Assembly (NCBI RefSeq): GCF_019711655.1
Contig: NZ_JAIGNU010000001.1
Location: forward strand, 1,335,501-1,399,500
Direction: 5' to 3'
Length of the DNA: 64,000 nt
DNA from: Qipengyuania mesophila
GTDB taxonomy: Bacteria; Pseudomonadota; Alphaproteobacteria; Sphingomonadales; Sphingomonadaceae
Shown here: in pieces, positions 18,809 through 26,150 of the stretch
Layout of the letters: every line of letters starts with the position of its first letter
Position numbering within the stretch: the stretch's first letter is position 1
Position numbers and translations under genes: made by a program
The notes under the pieces: model-generated
The model's database searches: none
Told to the model about the DNA's origin: nothing
The model's input: only the letters and a program-made list of their open reading frames with translations

Positions 18809-19783
18809 CTACTTCGCCCGGTGTTCGCCCTTGACCCAGCGCACCGTGCCCGAACTGGCGCGCATCACAACGCTGTCGGTCGTCATGCGCCCGCCGCGAA
18901 GGTATTTCACGCCGTCGAGCAGCGAGCCCGAAGTCACACCCGTGGCGGCGAAGATGCAGTCGCCCTTCACCAGGTCGTCGCGCGTGTAGATTCGGTCGAG
19001 ATCCTCGATCCCCCATTTGCGTGCGCGGGCCTTCTCGTCCTCGTTGCGGAACACCAGCCGGCCGTTGAACTGGCCGCCGACGCAGCGCAGCGCCGCGGCC
19101 GCAAGCACGCCCTCGGGCGCACCGCCCTGGCCCATATACATGTCGATCGTGGTGTTTTCGTCAGTCACCGCGATCACCCCGGCAACGTCACCGTCGCCGA
19201 TCAGCACCACGCCACAGCCCAGCCCGCGCAACTCGGCGATGAGATCGGCATGGCGCGGACGGTCGAGCACGCAGACGATGATGTCGGACGGCTCGACGCC
19301 CTTGGCCGCCGCCACCGCCTTGACGTTTTCGGTCGGCGTCTTGGCGAGGTCGATGATGCCTTCGGGATAGCCGGGGCCGACCGCCAGCTTGTCCATATAG
19401 ACATCGGGCGCGTTGAGCAGGCAGCCCTCGGCGCTGGCCGCAAGCACCGCGAGCGAGTTGGGTCCGGCCTTGGCGGTGATGGTGGTCCCTTCGAGCGGGT
19501 CGAGCGCGATGTCGATCTTCGGTCCCTTGCCCGGCGCGCCGCCGACCTTCTCGCCGATAAAGAGCATCGGCGCCTCGTCGCGCTCGCCCTCGCCGATGAC
19601 CACCGTGCCATCGATATAGAGCGTGTCGAACGCCTTGCGCATCGCCTCGACCGCTGCGGCGTCCGCGGCCTTCTCGTCGCCGCGTCCGATCAGCTTGGAC
19701 GCAGCCACTGCGGCCGCTTCGGTCACGCGGACCAGCTCCATGACGAGAACGCGATCGAGCGGGTTGTCGGCGGGCAAGTTCAT
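18809..19783 (-). CDS. glpX: Class II fructose-1,6-bisphosphatase
   Basis: GlpX hydrolyses fructose 1,6-bisphosphate in gluconeogenesis. The 324 residues show GRGDEKAADAAAVEAMR near the start, GEGERDEAP and DPLEGTT (metal and phosphate sites) and RASSGTVRWVKGEH at the end, all typical of the family. The GlpX type is Mn-dependent and often the only FBPase in sphingomonads. hom often sits directly upstream in this group; here a plus-strand gene (19874-20443) lies between them. Confidence 0.95.
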   Translation of the reverse strand: MNLPADNPLDRVLVMELVRVTEAAAVAASKLIGRGDEKAADAAAVEAMRKAFDTLYIDGTVVIGEGERDEAPMLFIGEKVGGAPGKGPKIDIALDPLEGTTITAKAGPNSLAVLAASAEGCLLNAPDVYMDKLAVGPGYPEGIIDLAKTPTENVKAVAAAKGVEPSDIIVCVLDRPRHADLIAELRGLGCGVVLIGDGDVAGVIAVTDENTTIDMYMGQGGAPEGVLAAAALRCVGGQFNGRLVFRNEDEKARARKWGIEDLDRIYTRDDLVKGDCIFAATGVTSGSLLDGVKYLRGGRMTTDSVVMRASSGTVRWVKGEHRAK

Positions 19784-19873
19784 AATCGGTTCAGTCCCTC
19801 AGGTGAGTTTGGCGCGACAGGGTGCCGCCGTGTGAATTCGTATGCGCGGCGCGGATAGACAGGGAGCCGCAGA

Positions 19874-20443
19874 TTGTCGAGACGCTGGTGGGCTCCCTTC
19901 GCGATGACTGCAGCTGCATGTCTGCCCTTGCCCGTGTCGGCGCAACGGGATTCGGAGCCGCCCGAAAGGATCGACATTCTCGTGCCGCAGGAAGATTACG
20001 ACGCGCCGCTTGAAGATTGCAGCGCCGAGCAGGAAGCGGCCAGCATTTCGGGCGAGATCGTTGTCTGCCGCAGGCGGCAGAGCGGGCGCGAGTTCGGCTA
20101 TGACGAGGAGCGCGCACAGCAGCGATACGCCGAAGAGACGATGAACAAGGGCGACCCGCGTGCCCCGGATTTCGGCGAGTCCTGCAAGAAGAACCCGGAA
20201 AAGGGCATGTGCATCGGCTTCGGCAAGGTCCCGCCTCCTGCCTATCTCGTCGATTTCGACGCGATCCCCGAAGCTCCGCCGGGCTCGGATGCCGACCGGG
20301 TCGGGCGCGGCCTTGCGCCTCGCGGCAACGAAGGACAAGGGCCGGTCCCGGAGCCGACAGAGTCCGAACTCGGGCTACCCCCGGCGCCCGCCGAGATCAC
20401 TCCTTCAGGATCGGCATCACCAGCGGCGGAGCCGTCAGGCTAG
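19874..20443 (+). CDS. Secreted protein of unknown function
   Basis: A 189-residue protein I cannot assign. A signal peptide is likely (RRWWAPFAMTAAACLPLPVSAQ, about residues 3-24), so it is exported. The mature part has an acidic stretch with GEIVVCRRR, a phrase common in small secreted sphingomonad proteins, two further Cys (ESCKKNPEKGMC) and a Pro-rich tail. No enzymatic motif is visible. Its 3' end overlaps the convergent hom gene by 47 bases. A later ATG (19904) is possible but would shorten the signal peptide. Confidence 0.65.
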   Translation: MSRRWWAPFAMTAAACLPLPVSAQRDSEPPERIDILVPQEDYDAPLEDCSAEQEAASISGEIVVCRRRQSGREFGYDEERAQQRYAEETMNKGDPRAPDFGESCKKNPEKGMCIGFGKVPPPAYLVDFDAIPEAPPGSDADRVGRGLAPRGNEGQGPVPEPTESELGLPPAPAEITPSGSASPAAEPSG

Positions 20444-21704
20444 GCGATCCCTCGAGCAGGTCGAGCGCCTTGGTGACGCAGCGTTCGGGACCCTCGTGGG
20501 TCACCATCGCGACAAGCACCTCGCCCCCGTCGTGATCGCGGCCGCGCTGGATCAGGCTCTCGATCGAAACCTCGGCGTCGCGCATGGCGGCGGTGATCTC
20601 GGCCAGCACGCCGGGGCGGTCGTTGACGGTGAAGCGGATATAGTCGCGACCCACGCGGTTGCCGGGATCCGCGGGAGCGAACTGTTCGAGCTCCACGACG
20701 GGAACCGAGAAGGGCGCGCCGCTATCGCCGCGGGCGATGTCGATGAGATCGGCGACCACCGCACTGGCGGTCGGCCCGGCACCGGCACCCGCGCCCTGAA
20801 ACAGCAGGCCGCCGGAGAAATTGCCTTCGGCCACCACCGCGTTGGTGGGGCCGGTCACCGCCGCCAGCGGATGACCGCGTGCCACCAGGCAGGGGCGCAC
20901 GCGCTGGAGCAAGCGCGGCTCGGCCCCGCTCTCGTCGAGCGAGGCAATACCGACCAAGCGTATGACGTAGCCGAGCGTGGCGGCCTGGGTGATGTCGGCC
21001 GCGCGCACCTCGCCGATACCCGTCGCGCTGACATTGTCGAAATCGACCCGCGCGCCGAAACCGATCGCGGCGAGGATCGCGAGCTTGTGCGCCGCATCGA
21101 CACCCTCGATGTCGAAGGTCGGGTCGGCCTCGGCATAGCCCTTCTCCTGCGCACCGCGCAGCATGTCGGAGAAGTCCGCACCGGTCCGCTCCATTTCGGA
21201 GAGGATGTAATTGCAGGTCCCGTTGAGGATCCCGTAGATTCGCTCGATGCGGTTGGCCGCGGCGCCTTCGCGGAGGCCCTTCACGACCGGGATGCCGCCC
21301 GCAACGGCGGCTTCGAACTTCAGTGGGACGCCGCGCAGCGCGGCCTGTTCGGCCAGGGCGAGGCCGTGATGCGCGATCATCGCCTTGTTCGCGGTGACGA
21401 AGCCCTTGCCCGCATCGAGCGCTGCGCGGGCGAGCGTCAGGGCAGGCCCGTCGGACCCGCCGACCAGTTCGAGCACCACATCGACATCGCCGCGTTCCGC
21501 CATCGCCTGCATGTCGTCGACCCAGGCATAGGGGGAGAGGTCGACCCCGCGATCGCGCGCGCGGTCGCGCGCGTTGACCGCGACGATCTCCAGCGGGCGA
21601 CCGGCCCGCCGCTCGATCGTCGAACGGTTGGTTTCGAGAAGTTCGATGACACCGGTTCCAACGGTGCCGAGCCCGGCAAGGGCAATGCGAAGCGGTTCAG
21701 CCAT
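20397..21704 (-). CDS. hom: Homoserine dehydrogenase
   Basis: Hom reduces aspartate semialdehyde to homoserine, the branch point to threonine, methionine and isoleucine. The 435 residues have an N-terminal NAD(P) fold (ALAGLGTVGTGV, about 7-18), the catalytic domain with GILNGTCNYIL and EADPTFDIEGVDAAHKLAIL, and a C-terminal ACT domain (FTVNDRPGVLAEITAAM, about 350 on) typical of threonine feedback control. ATG 21704 gives MAEPLRIALAG; the longer ORF is unsupported. A TAGGCG box lies about 8 bases upstream, so the mRNA may be nearly leaderless. Confidence 0.96.
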   Translation of the reverse strand: MAEPLRIALAGLGTVGTGVIELLETNRSTIERRAGRPLEIVAVNARDRARDRGVDLSPYAWVDDMQAMAERGDVDVVLELVGGSDGPALTLARAALDAGKGFVTANKAMIAHHGLALAEQAALRGVPLKFEAAVAGGIPVVKGLREGAAANRIERIYGILNGTCNYILSEMERTGADFSDMLRGAQEKGYAEADPTFDIEGVDAAHKLAILAAIGFGARVDFDNVSATGIGEVRAADITQAATLGYVIRLVGIASLDESGAEPRLLQRVRPCLVARGHPLAAVTGPTNAVVAEGNFSGGLLFQGAGAGAGPTASAVVADLIDIARGDSGAPFSVPVVELEQFAPADPGNRVGRDYIRFTVNDRPGVLAEITAAMRDAEVSIESLIQRGRDHDGGEVLVAMVTHEGPERCVTKALDLLEGSPSLTAPPLVMPILKE

Positions 21705-21774
21705 GCCCGCCCGCCTAGCGCAGGCAGGTGCGCCGATGGAACCAGTTTGTCTTGGCCGAGGTGAAGCGCGGCCT

Positions 21775-22617
21775 CTAGTCGCGCGTACGGGTGCAGGCTC
21801 CGAGTTCGGAGCGGACCAGCGCATAGTCGCGCGACGCCAGCGCGCGCGCCTGCGGGTCGCGCGACAGGTTGGCGCTGGCCGGCAGCGTCTCGGGCAGCGA
21901 GCAGGCGAGGCGGTACCATTCGAGCGTTTCGCGGCGTGGCGGGCGCGCCGCCTGATCGACGATCTCGGTCCAGGAAACGCCCCAGCGCGGAGCCTGGCCC
22001 GGGCGCCGGACCACCGTCACCGACACCGGCCCGTCGTTCTGCGTATCGAGGAAAAGCTGGGTTTCCGATTCACCGACCAGCGTGCCCTCCACCGCGAGGG
22101 CATCGCGGATCCCCGTCACGCGCGGCGGTGCCTCGGGCGACAGCAGCTCGGTGAGGATCGGGCGCAGGCGCTGCTCGACGGCTTCGCTATAGGGCAGCTG
22201 GGCTTGCGGATCGACCAGCTGGAGCTGGCCGGGATGCCCGGCCACGGCCCGGGCGAAAAGGATGACATCCTGCTTCTTGAGCTTGGGCGGCTTGCCCTTC
22301 GCATCCACGGGCACGTCGACGAGGTAATGCAGCGCCTCGCCCACCGGGGCATTGCCGGCGATCAGCGCCGTCGTGCGCGCCTCGATGTAGAGGCGCACGA
22401 AGCCGGGCGCGAGACCGGGGGAGCGCTCCTTCTCCACCGTGGCCTGCTTGCGGATCTGCGCGCGAAGCACAAGCGGCGCGCCATCGGCCAGGTCCACCAT
22501 GTCGGCATAGGTAAGCGACGGGGCAGGCACGCCGTCCTGGGCGACGGCCGGAGCCGATGCCGCTGCCAGCGCCGCTGACAGGAAAAGCATTTTTGCGGAA
22601 GGAGGGAGGATCGGCAT
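21775..22617 (-). CDS. Secreted protein of unknown function
   Basis: A 280-residue protein without a recognised domain. Signal peptide about 1-29 (KMLFLSAALAAASAPAVAQ). The mature part begins SLTYADMVDLADGAPLVLRAQIRKQA and is rich in short beta-type segments (FVRLYIEARTTALIAG, LHYLVDVPVDAKGKPPKLKKQDVILFAR), suggesting a compact beta domain. A single Cys pair could bridge the C-terminus (LACSLPET and GACTRTRD). ATG 22617 follows GGAAGGAGGGAGG. It lies 70 bases upstream of hom and may share transcription with it; its promoter region is shared divergently with tonB. Confidence 0.7.
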   Translation of the reverse strand: MPILPPSAKMLFLSAALAAASAPAVAQDGVPAPSLTYADMVDLADGAPLVLRAQIRKQATVEKERSPGLAPGFVRLYIEARTTALIAGNAPVGEALHYLVDVPVDAKGKPPKLKKQDVILFARAVAGHPGQLQLVDPQAQLPYSEAVEQRLRPILTELLSPEAPPRVTGIRDALAVEGTLVGESETQLFLDTQNDGPVSVTVVRRPGQAPRWGVSWTEIVDQAARPPRRETLEWYRLACSLPETLPASANLSRDPQARALASRDYALVRSELGACTRTRD

Positions 22618-22976
22618 GGCAGGAGAATCTTTTCGCAGGTTTTGGGGGGTCCGATTCGGTGAACCCCTGGCTGTAATGGTCAGTTCCTTCCCCCAAGCCA
22701 CTGAATCGGCGGTTAACCGATAAAGCATTTGCGGTGAGGGGGCATCGTAGCTAAAGGGTCGGGCCGGACCCGAGTGCATGATACATTATTGCTTGGGGAG
22801 AGGTGTCCGGGTTCTTATCGGGAACTTCTGTGCACCTTCGTCGCTAGAGCTTCTAGAAGCGCTAGCGGCGCGAATGCGTTAACGATGCCCCCTTTCACGC
22901 CATCCCGGCGGGTCGCAAGGGCGGTGTCCCGATGCCCCGGCATTTCCCGGGGCGACCGATGGAGTGATGCAACCGA
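22618..22976. other. 359-base divergent control region between a secreted unknown and tonB
   Basis: This gap holds no convincing gene. It contains a weak promoter candidate toward tonB (TTGCTT at 22789-22794, 17 bases, TTCTTA at 22812-22817), a 26-bp near-perfect palindrome (22842-22867) and a short hairpin, GCCCCGG with CCGGGGC, about 25 bases before the tonB ATG. I did not find a clear Fur-box consensus. Confidence 0.5.
22842..22867. promoter_or_regulatory. 26-bp near-perfect palindrome upstream of tonB
   Basis: Outer arms CGCTAG (22842-22847) and CTAGCG (22862-22867) flank a perfect 12-base palindrome, GCTTCTAGAAGC (22849-22860); only one symmetric pair fails, so 24 of 26 bases are symmetric. 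It lies 110 bases before the tonB ATG and just past the likely start point. It is either an operator for a dimeric regulator or an mRNA hairpin. Confidence 0.6.
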
Positions 22977-23633
22977 ATGGCTTATGCTGACCAACAGATG
23001 AGCGGCAATCGCATGGTCGCGATCATCATTGTTGCCCTCATCCATATTGCTCTCGGTTACGCCCTCATCACCGGTCTCGCATACAATGCGGTCCAGCAGG
23101 TGGTCGAGCGCGTGACGACGATCGATATCGAGGAGCCCCCGCCGCCCGAGGAAGAGCCGCCGCCGCCGCCGGAACAGGTGCCCGACACCCCGCCGCCGCC
23201 GGTCGCGCCGCCGCCGCCGATCAATATCGCGCCGGCCCCGCCGCCGATCCGCACGCAGGTAACGATCCCGCCGCCGGCACCGCCGCGGCTGGTGATTCCA
23301 CCGCCCGCGCCGCCGGCTCCGCCGCCGCCGCCGTCGAAGGCAAAGGGCGCGTCGCCCAAGGGCCAGAACGGTTGGGCCGCGCGCATCCAGAGCAACTACC
23401 CTCGCCGTGCCGAACGTGAAGGCATCGAAGGGGTCGTTGGGATGAGCGTGACGATCGGTCCGGATGGCCGTGTGTCTTCGTGCAACGTGACGCGCTCCAG
23501 CGGATCAAGCGATCTGGATAGTGCGGCATGCGACGGCATGATGCGCTATGCGCGGTACAATCCGGCACAGGACGCAGCGGGCAATCCGATCTCGGATACC
23601 CTGTCGCAGTCGATCCAATACAAGCTCAACTAA
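22977..23633 (+). CDS. tonB: TonB energy-transducing protein
   Basis: TonB couples the inner-membrane proton motive force to outer-membrane receptors. The 218 residues show the canonical order: one N-terminal membrane helix (about 12-35, MVAIIIVALIHIALGYALITG), a periplasmic Pro-rich span (about 50-120, long PPPP and EEPPPPP runs) and a C-terminal TonB domain (about 130-218, YPRRAEREGIEGVVGMSVTIG). It leads the tonB-exbB-exbD-exbD unit. Iron or TonB-substrate control is expected, and a palindrome lies upstream. Confidence 0.95.
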   Translation: MAYADQQMSGNRMVAIIIVALIHIALGYALITGLAYNAVQQVVERVTTIDIEEPPPPEEEPPPPPEQVPDTPPPPVAPPPPINIAPAPPPIRTQVTIPPPAPPRLVIPPPAPPAPPPPPSKAKGASPKGQNGWAARIQSNYPRRAEREGIEGVVGMSVTIGPDGRVSSCNVTRSSGSSDLDSAACDGMMRYARYNPAQDAAGNPISDTLSQSIQYKLN

Positions 23634-23684
23634 TTGACGCGTCCGCTCTAACCGGACAACGAATTTTCAAAAGGACCACTCGTT

Positions 23685-24479
23685 ATGACCTTCGAACTTC
23701 TTGCTGCTGCCGGTGAGGCGGCCCCGCAGAACTCCTTCGGCTTTCTCGAAGCCATGGAACAGGGCGGCATCATCGCCTGGTCGATCCTCACCGTGCTGGT
23801 GATCATGTCGGTCGGCTCGTTCTACATCCTCTTCACCAAGCTGTTCGAACAGCGCAAGGTGATGAGCCAGTACAAGAATGTCCGGACCCAGTTCTGGAAG
23901 GCCAACACCCTCAAGGAAGGCGCGACCAAGCTCGAGAAGAACAGCGCATGGCGCCAGCTCGTCGACGACGCGATCACCGCCGAAGACCAGCACACCAAGA
24001 TGACCGACAAGCTCGAAGCGCACGACTGGATGCACGGTTCGCTGCAGCGTTCGGAAGACACCATCAACGCCCGCCTCGCCGGCGGTCTGCCGTTCCTCGC
24101 GACGGTCGGTGCGACCGCTCCCTTCGTCGGCCTGCTCGGTACCGTAATCGGCATCTACCGCGCGCTGATCAACATCGGTATCGCCGGTTCGGCCTCGATC
24201 GACAAGGTCGCCGGTCCGGTCGGTGAAGCGCTGATCATGACCGCCATCGGCCTGCTGGTCGCGGTTCCCGCCGTGTTTGCCTACAACTGGCTGCAGGGTC
24301 GTAACCGTCGCATCTCGGAAATGCTGCACGCGTTCTCGACCGATCTGCTGGCCAACATCAGCTCGAACGGCACCGTGAAGCCGACCTTCCTGACCGCCAC
24401 TTCGACCCAGGCGGCCGGCAAGGCTGCTCGCACCGCTCCGGCTGCGACCACCACCACGACCACCACGGTCAAGAAGTAA
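23685..24479 (+). CDS. exbB: ExbB proton-channel subunit (MotA/TolQ/ExbB family)
   Basis: ExbB forms the pentameric channel around ExbD that energises TonB. The 264 residues hold a first membrane helix (about 25-48, GGIIAWSILTVLVIMSVGSFYIL), a cytoplasmic loop, then the family core LPFLATVGATAPFVGLLGTVIGIYRAL with the conserved Gly/Thr residues, and a third helix (LIMTAIGLLVAVPAVFAYNWL). An Ala/Thr-rich tail (TTTTTTVKK) ends the protein. It lies 51 bases after tonB and before exbD, with a hairpin in the following gap. Confidence 0.95.
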   Translation: MTFELLAAAGEAAPQNSFGFLEAMEQGGIIAWSILTVLVIMSVGSFYILFTKLFEQRKVMSQYKNVRTQFWKANTLKEGATKLEKNSAWRQLVDDAITAEDQHTKMTDKLEAHDWMHGSLQRSEDTINARLAGGLPFLATVGATAPFVGLLGTVIGIYRALINIGIAGSASIDKVAGPVGEALIMTAIGLLVAVPAVFAYNWLQGRNRRISEMLHAFSTDLLANISSNGTVKPTFLTATSTQAAGKAARTAPAATTTTTTTVKK

Positions 24480-24490
24480 TCGAAGCTGTC

Positions 24491-24518
24491 GGCGGGGGCT
24501 GCTCCGGCAGCTCCCGCC
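24491..24518 (+). promoter_or_regulatory. Intercistronic hairpin between exbB and exbD
   Basis: GGCGGGGGCTGC (24491-24502) pairs with GCAGCTCCCGCC (24507-24518) over 12 bp with one G-U pair and a TCCG loop. No U-run follows, so it is more likely an mRNA stability or processing element that keeps exbB above exbD than a full terminator. Confidence 0.55.
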
Positions 24519-24563
24519 CAGCCGCCTCGATCCCAAGAATTTTCGTACGATAGGATTTGAACC

Positions 24564-25094
24564 ATGGCGATTTCGACAGGAGGAGGAGAAGGCACTCCGA
24601 TGTCGGACATCAACACCACGCCACTCGTGGACGTGATGCTGGTGCTTCTGATCATCTTCCTCATCGCGGTTCCGGTCGCGATCCAGACCATCGAAAAGCT
24701 GGAAATCCCGGTTTTCGAATCGGTAGAATCCAAGGACAAGGTCGAAAACCTCCTCCTGACCGTCAGCACCAGCGACGAAAACGGCGTCAGCGCCGGTGAG
24801 CCGGGCTTCCAGGGTGCCGCGCGCAATGGCGAATGCCGCGTGTATTTCAACAACACCACGCCGGTGACCTCGGAAGAACTCTACGATCAGGCGTTCGAGC
24901 GCCTTGATGCGATCGTCCAGCGCGCTGGCGGTCCCGAAGCGATCATGAACGATCCGGAGAAGATCCCGCAGGTGCACATTCGCGGCGACGTCAACGCTCC
25001 GTGGTCCTGCGTGGCCGGTGCGATCTACAACGTCCAGGCGGCGGGCTATCCCACCGTCGGCTTCATCTCGAACCCGGTCGACCCCAACGGTTGA
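24564..25094 (+). CDS. exbD: ExbD/TolR family protein, long form
   Basis: ExbD supplies the proton-carrying Asp inside the ExbB pentamer. The 176 residues begin with INTTPLVDVMLVLLIIFLIAVPV, where the Asp of PLVDV is the proton site in the single membrane helix. The periplasmic part is longer than in the two other ExbD copies here, with an inserted stretch (about residues 65-100) and two Cys (GECRVYF and PWSCVAGA) that could form a disulphide. It lies 40 bases before the next exbD. Confidence 0.92.
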   Translation: MAISTGGGEGTPMSDINTTPLVDVMLVLLIIFLIAVPVAIQTIEKLEIPVFESVESKDKVENLLLTVSTSDENGVSAGEPGFQGAARNGECRVYFNNTTPVTSEELYDQAFERLDAIVQRAGGPEAIMNDPEKIPQVHIRGDVNAPWSCVAGAIYNVQAAGYPTVGFISNPVDPNG

Positions 25095-25133
25095 TCGCGC
25101 GGTTCGGCAAAGCAGATTAGGGAGTAACCCACT

Positions 25134-25574
25134 ATGGCAATGTCAGGCGGCAAGGATGATGGCGCGCCGATGATGGAAATGAACATGACGCCGCTCATCG
25201 ACGTCCTGCTCGTTCTCCTCATCATGTTCATCATCACCATTCCGGTGGCAACGCACTCGGTCGATATCGACCTGCCCGCACCCAGCCAGACCCCGCCCGA
25301 CGTGACAGTCGAGCCGGACAAGAACAAGCTGGTGCTCACCGCCAACAACGAGATCCTGTGGAATGGCAATGCGATCGACATGGGTCAGCTGCGTACGCTG
25401 CTGGACGAGTCGACCAAGATGGCGGTCGAGCCCGAACTCCAGTTCGAGCCCGAGCCCCTCGCCAGCTACGACCTCTCGGCCAAGGTGCTGCAGATCATCA
25501 AGGCCAGCGGCGTGACGAAGTTCGGCTTCGTCGGCAACGAACGCTATCGGACATTCGGCAAGTCCGGCGCCTGA
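25134..25574 (+). CDS. exbD: ExbD/TolR family protein, standard form
   Basis: A 146-residue ExbD with the usual layout: short cytoplasmic tail, membrane helix with the protonatable Asp in MTPLIDVLLVLLIMFIITIPV (about 17-37) and a periplasmic ExbD/TolR domain ending KASGVTKFGFVGNERYRTF. Two ExbD types in one operon are common in this group and probably serve different TonB receptors or make a mixed dimer. A strong terminator follows 27 bases downstream, closing the tonB operon. Confidence 0.94.
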   Translation: MAMSGGKDDGAPMMEMNMTPLIDVLLVLLIMFIITIPVATHSVDIDLPAPSQTPPDVTVEPDKNKLVLTANNEILWNGNAIDMGQLRTLLDESTKMAVEPELQFEPEPLASYDLSAKVLQIIKASGVTKFGFVGNERYRTFGKSGA

Positions 25575-25601
25575 CACGGCGCGGACGATCCCGGAACAGC
25601 G

Positions 25602-25633
25602 AAAGGGGCGGAGCGATCCGCCCCTTTCTTTTT
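25602..25633 (+). terminator. Rho-independent terminator of the tonB-exbB-exbD operon
   Basis: A perfect 11-bp stem (25602-25612 with 25617-25627, AAAGGGGCGGA and TCCGCCCCTTT), a GCGA loop and a CTTTTT tail. It is one of the strongest terminators in the window and separates the third exbD from the operon. Confidence 0.92.
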
Positions 25634-25687
25634 GCCCGCCAGCCATGTCCACAGCAGGCTTGCATTCTATCTCAAGTGTAATGTAAT

Positions 25688-25705
25688 CTCATCACATGCG
25701 ATGAG
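25688..25705. promoter_or_regulatory. Palindrome overlapping the ribosome-binding site of the third exbD
   Basis: CTCATC-ACATGC-GATGAG is an 18-bp sequence with 16 symmetric bases around a central CATG. Its right arm runs into the GAGGAGAG ribosome-binding site of the gene starting at 25716, so a bound dimer or an RNA fold could block translation or transcription start. A short direct repeat (gtaatgtaat) lies just upstream. Confidence 0.55.
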
Positions 25706-25715
25706 GAGAGCTTGC

Positions 25716-26150
25716 ATGCCCTATGGATACCGGCACCACCGCCATGCCCCGCCACTGCGTCCGATGTCGGACATGAACATCACGCCGCTGATCGACGTGC
25801 TGCTGGTGCTGCTGATCATGTTCATCATGGTGATCCCCATCGCCACCCATACCCTGCTGGTGCCGCTGCCCAATGGTGGGCCGAGCTTTGCCATCGAGCG
25901 GGTCAACACGGTCCATGTCGACGAGGCCGACAGGCTTTACTGGAACGGCCAGCCGCTCGACCGGCAGGCACTGCTCAATCAGCTTGCGGCGACGGCCAAG
26001 GCCGCACCCCAACCCGTGCTGCGTTTCGAACCCGACGCGCACGCGAGCTACGATGCCTCGGCGAAGACCATCGCTCTCATCAAGGATTCGGGCGTCGAGC
26101 GTTTCGCCTTCGTCGGCAATGAGAAATACCGAAGCTTCTCCGCGGACTAG
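25716..26150 (+). CDS. exbD: ExbD/TolR family protein, third copy
   Basis: A 144-residue ExbD with a His-rich cytoplasmic tail (PYGYRHHRHAPP), then MNITPLIDVLLVLLIMFIMVIPI with the proton-carrying Asp and a standard periplasmic domain ending GVERFAFVGNEKYRSF. Its closest look-alike is the adjacent exbD, suggesting local duplication. ATG 25716 follows GAGGAGAG. It is insulated from the tonB operon by a strong terminator and carries its own palindromic site. Its stop shares the palindromic CTAG with the stop of the convergent helicase gene. Confidence 0.92.
   Translation: MPYGYRHHRHAPPLRPMSDMNITPLIDVLLVLLIMFIMVIPIATHTLLVPLPNGGPSFAIERVNTVHVDEADRLYWNGQPLDRQALLNQLAATAKAAPQPVLRFEPDAHASYDASAKTIALIKDSGVERFAFVGNEKYRSFSAD

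Noticed and set aside
23146..23340. CCG-rich run in tonB considered as a repeat array
   Set aside because: It is the codon-level trace of the Pro-rich span of TonB, not a separate repeat.
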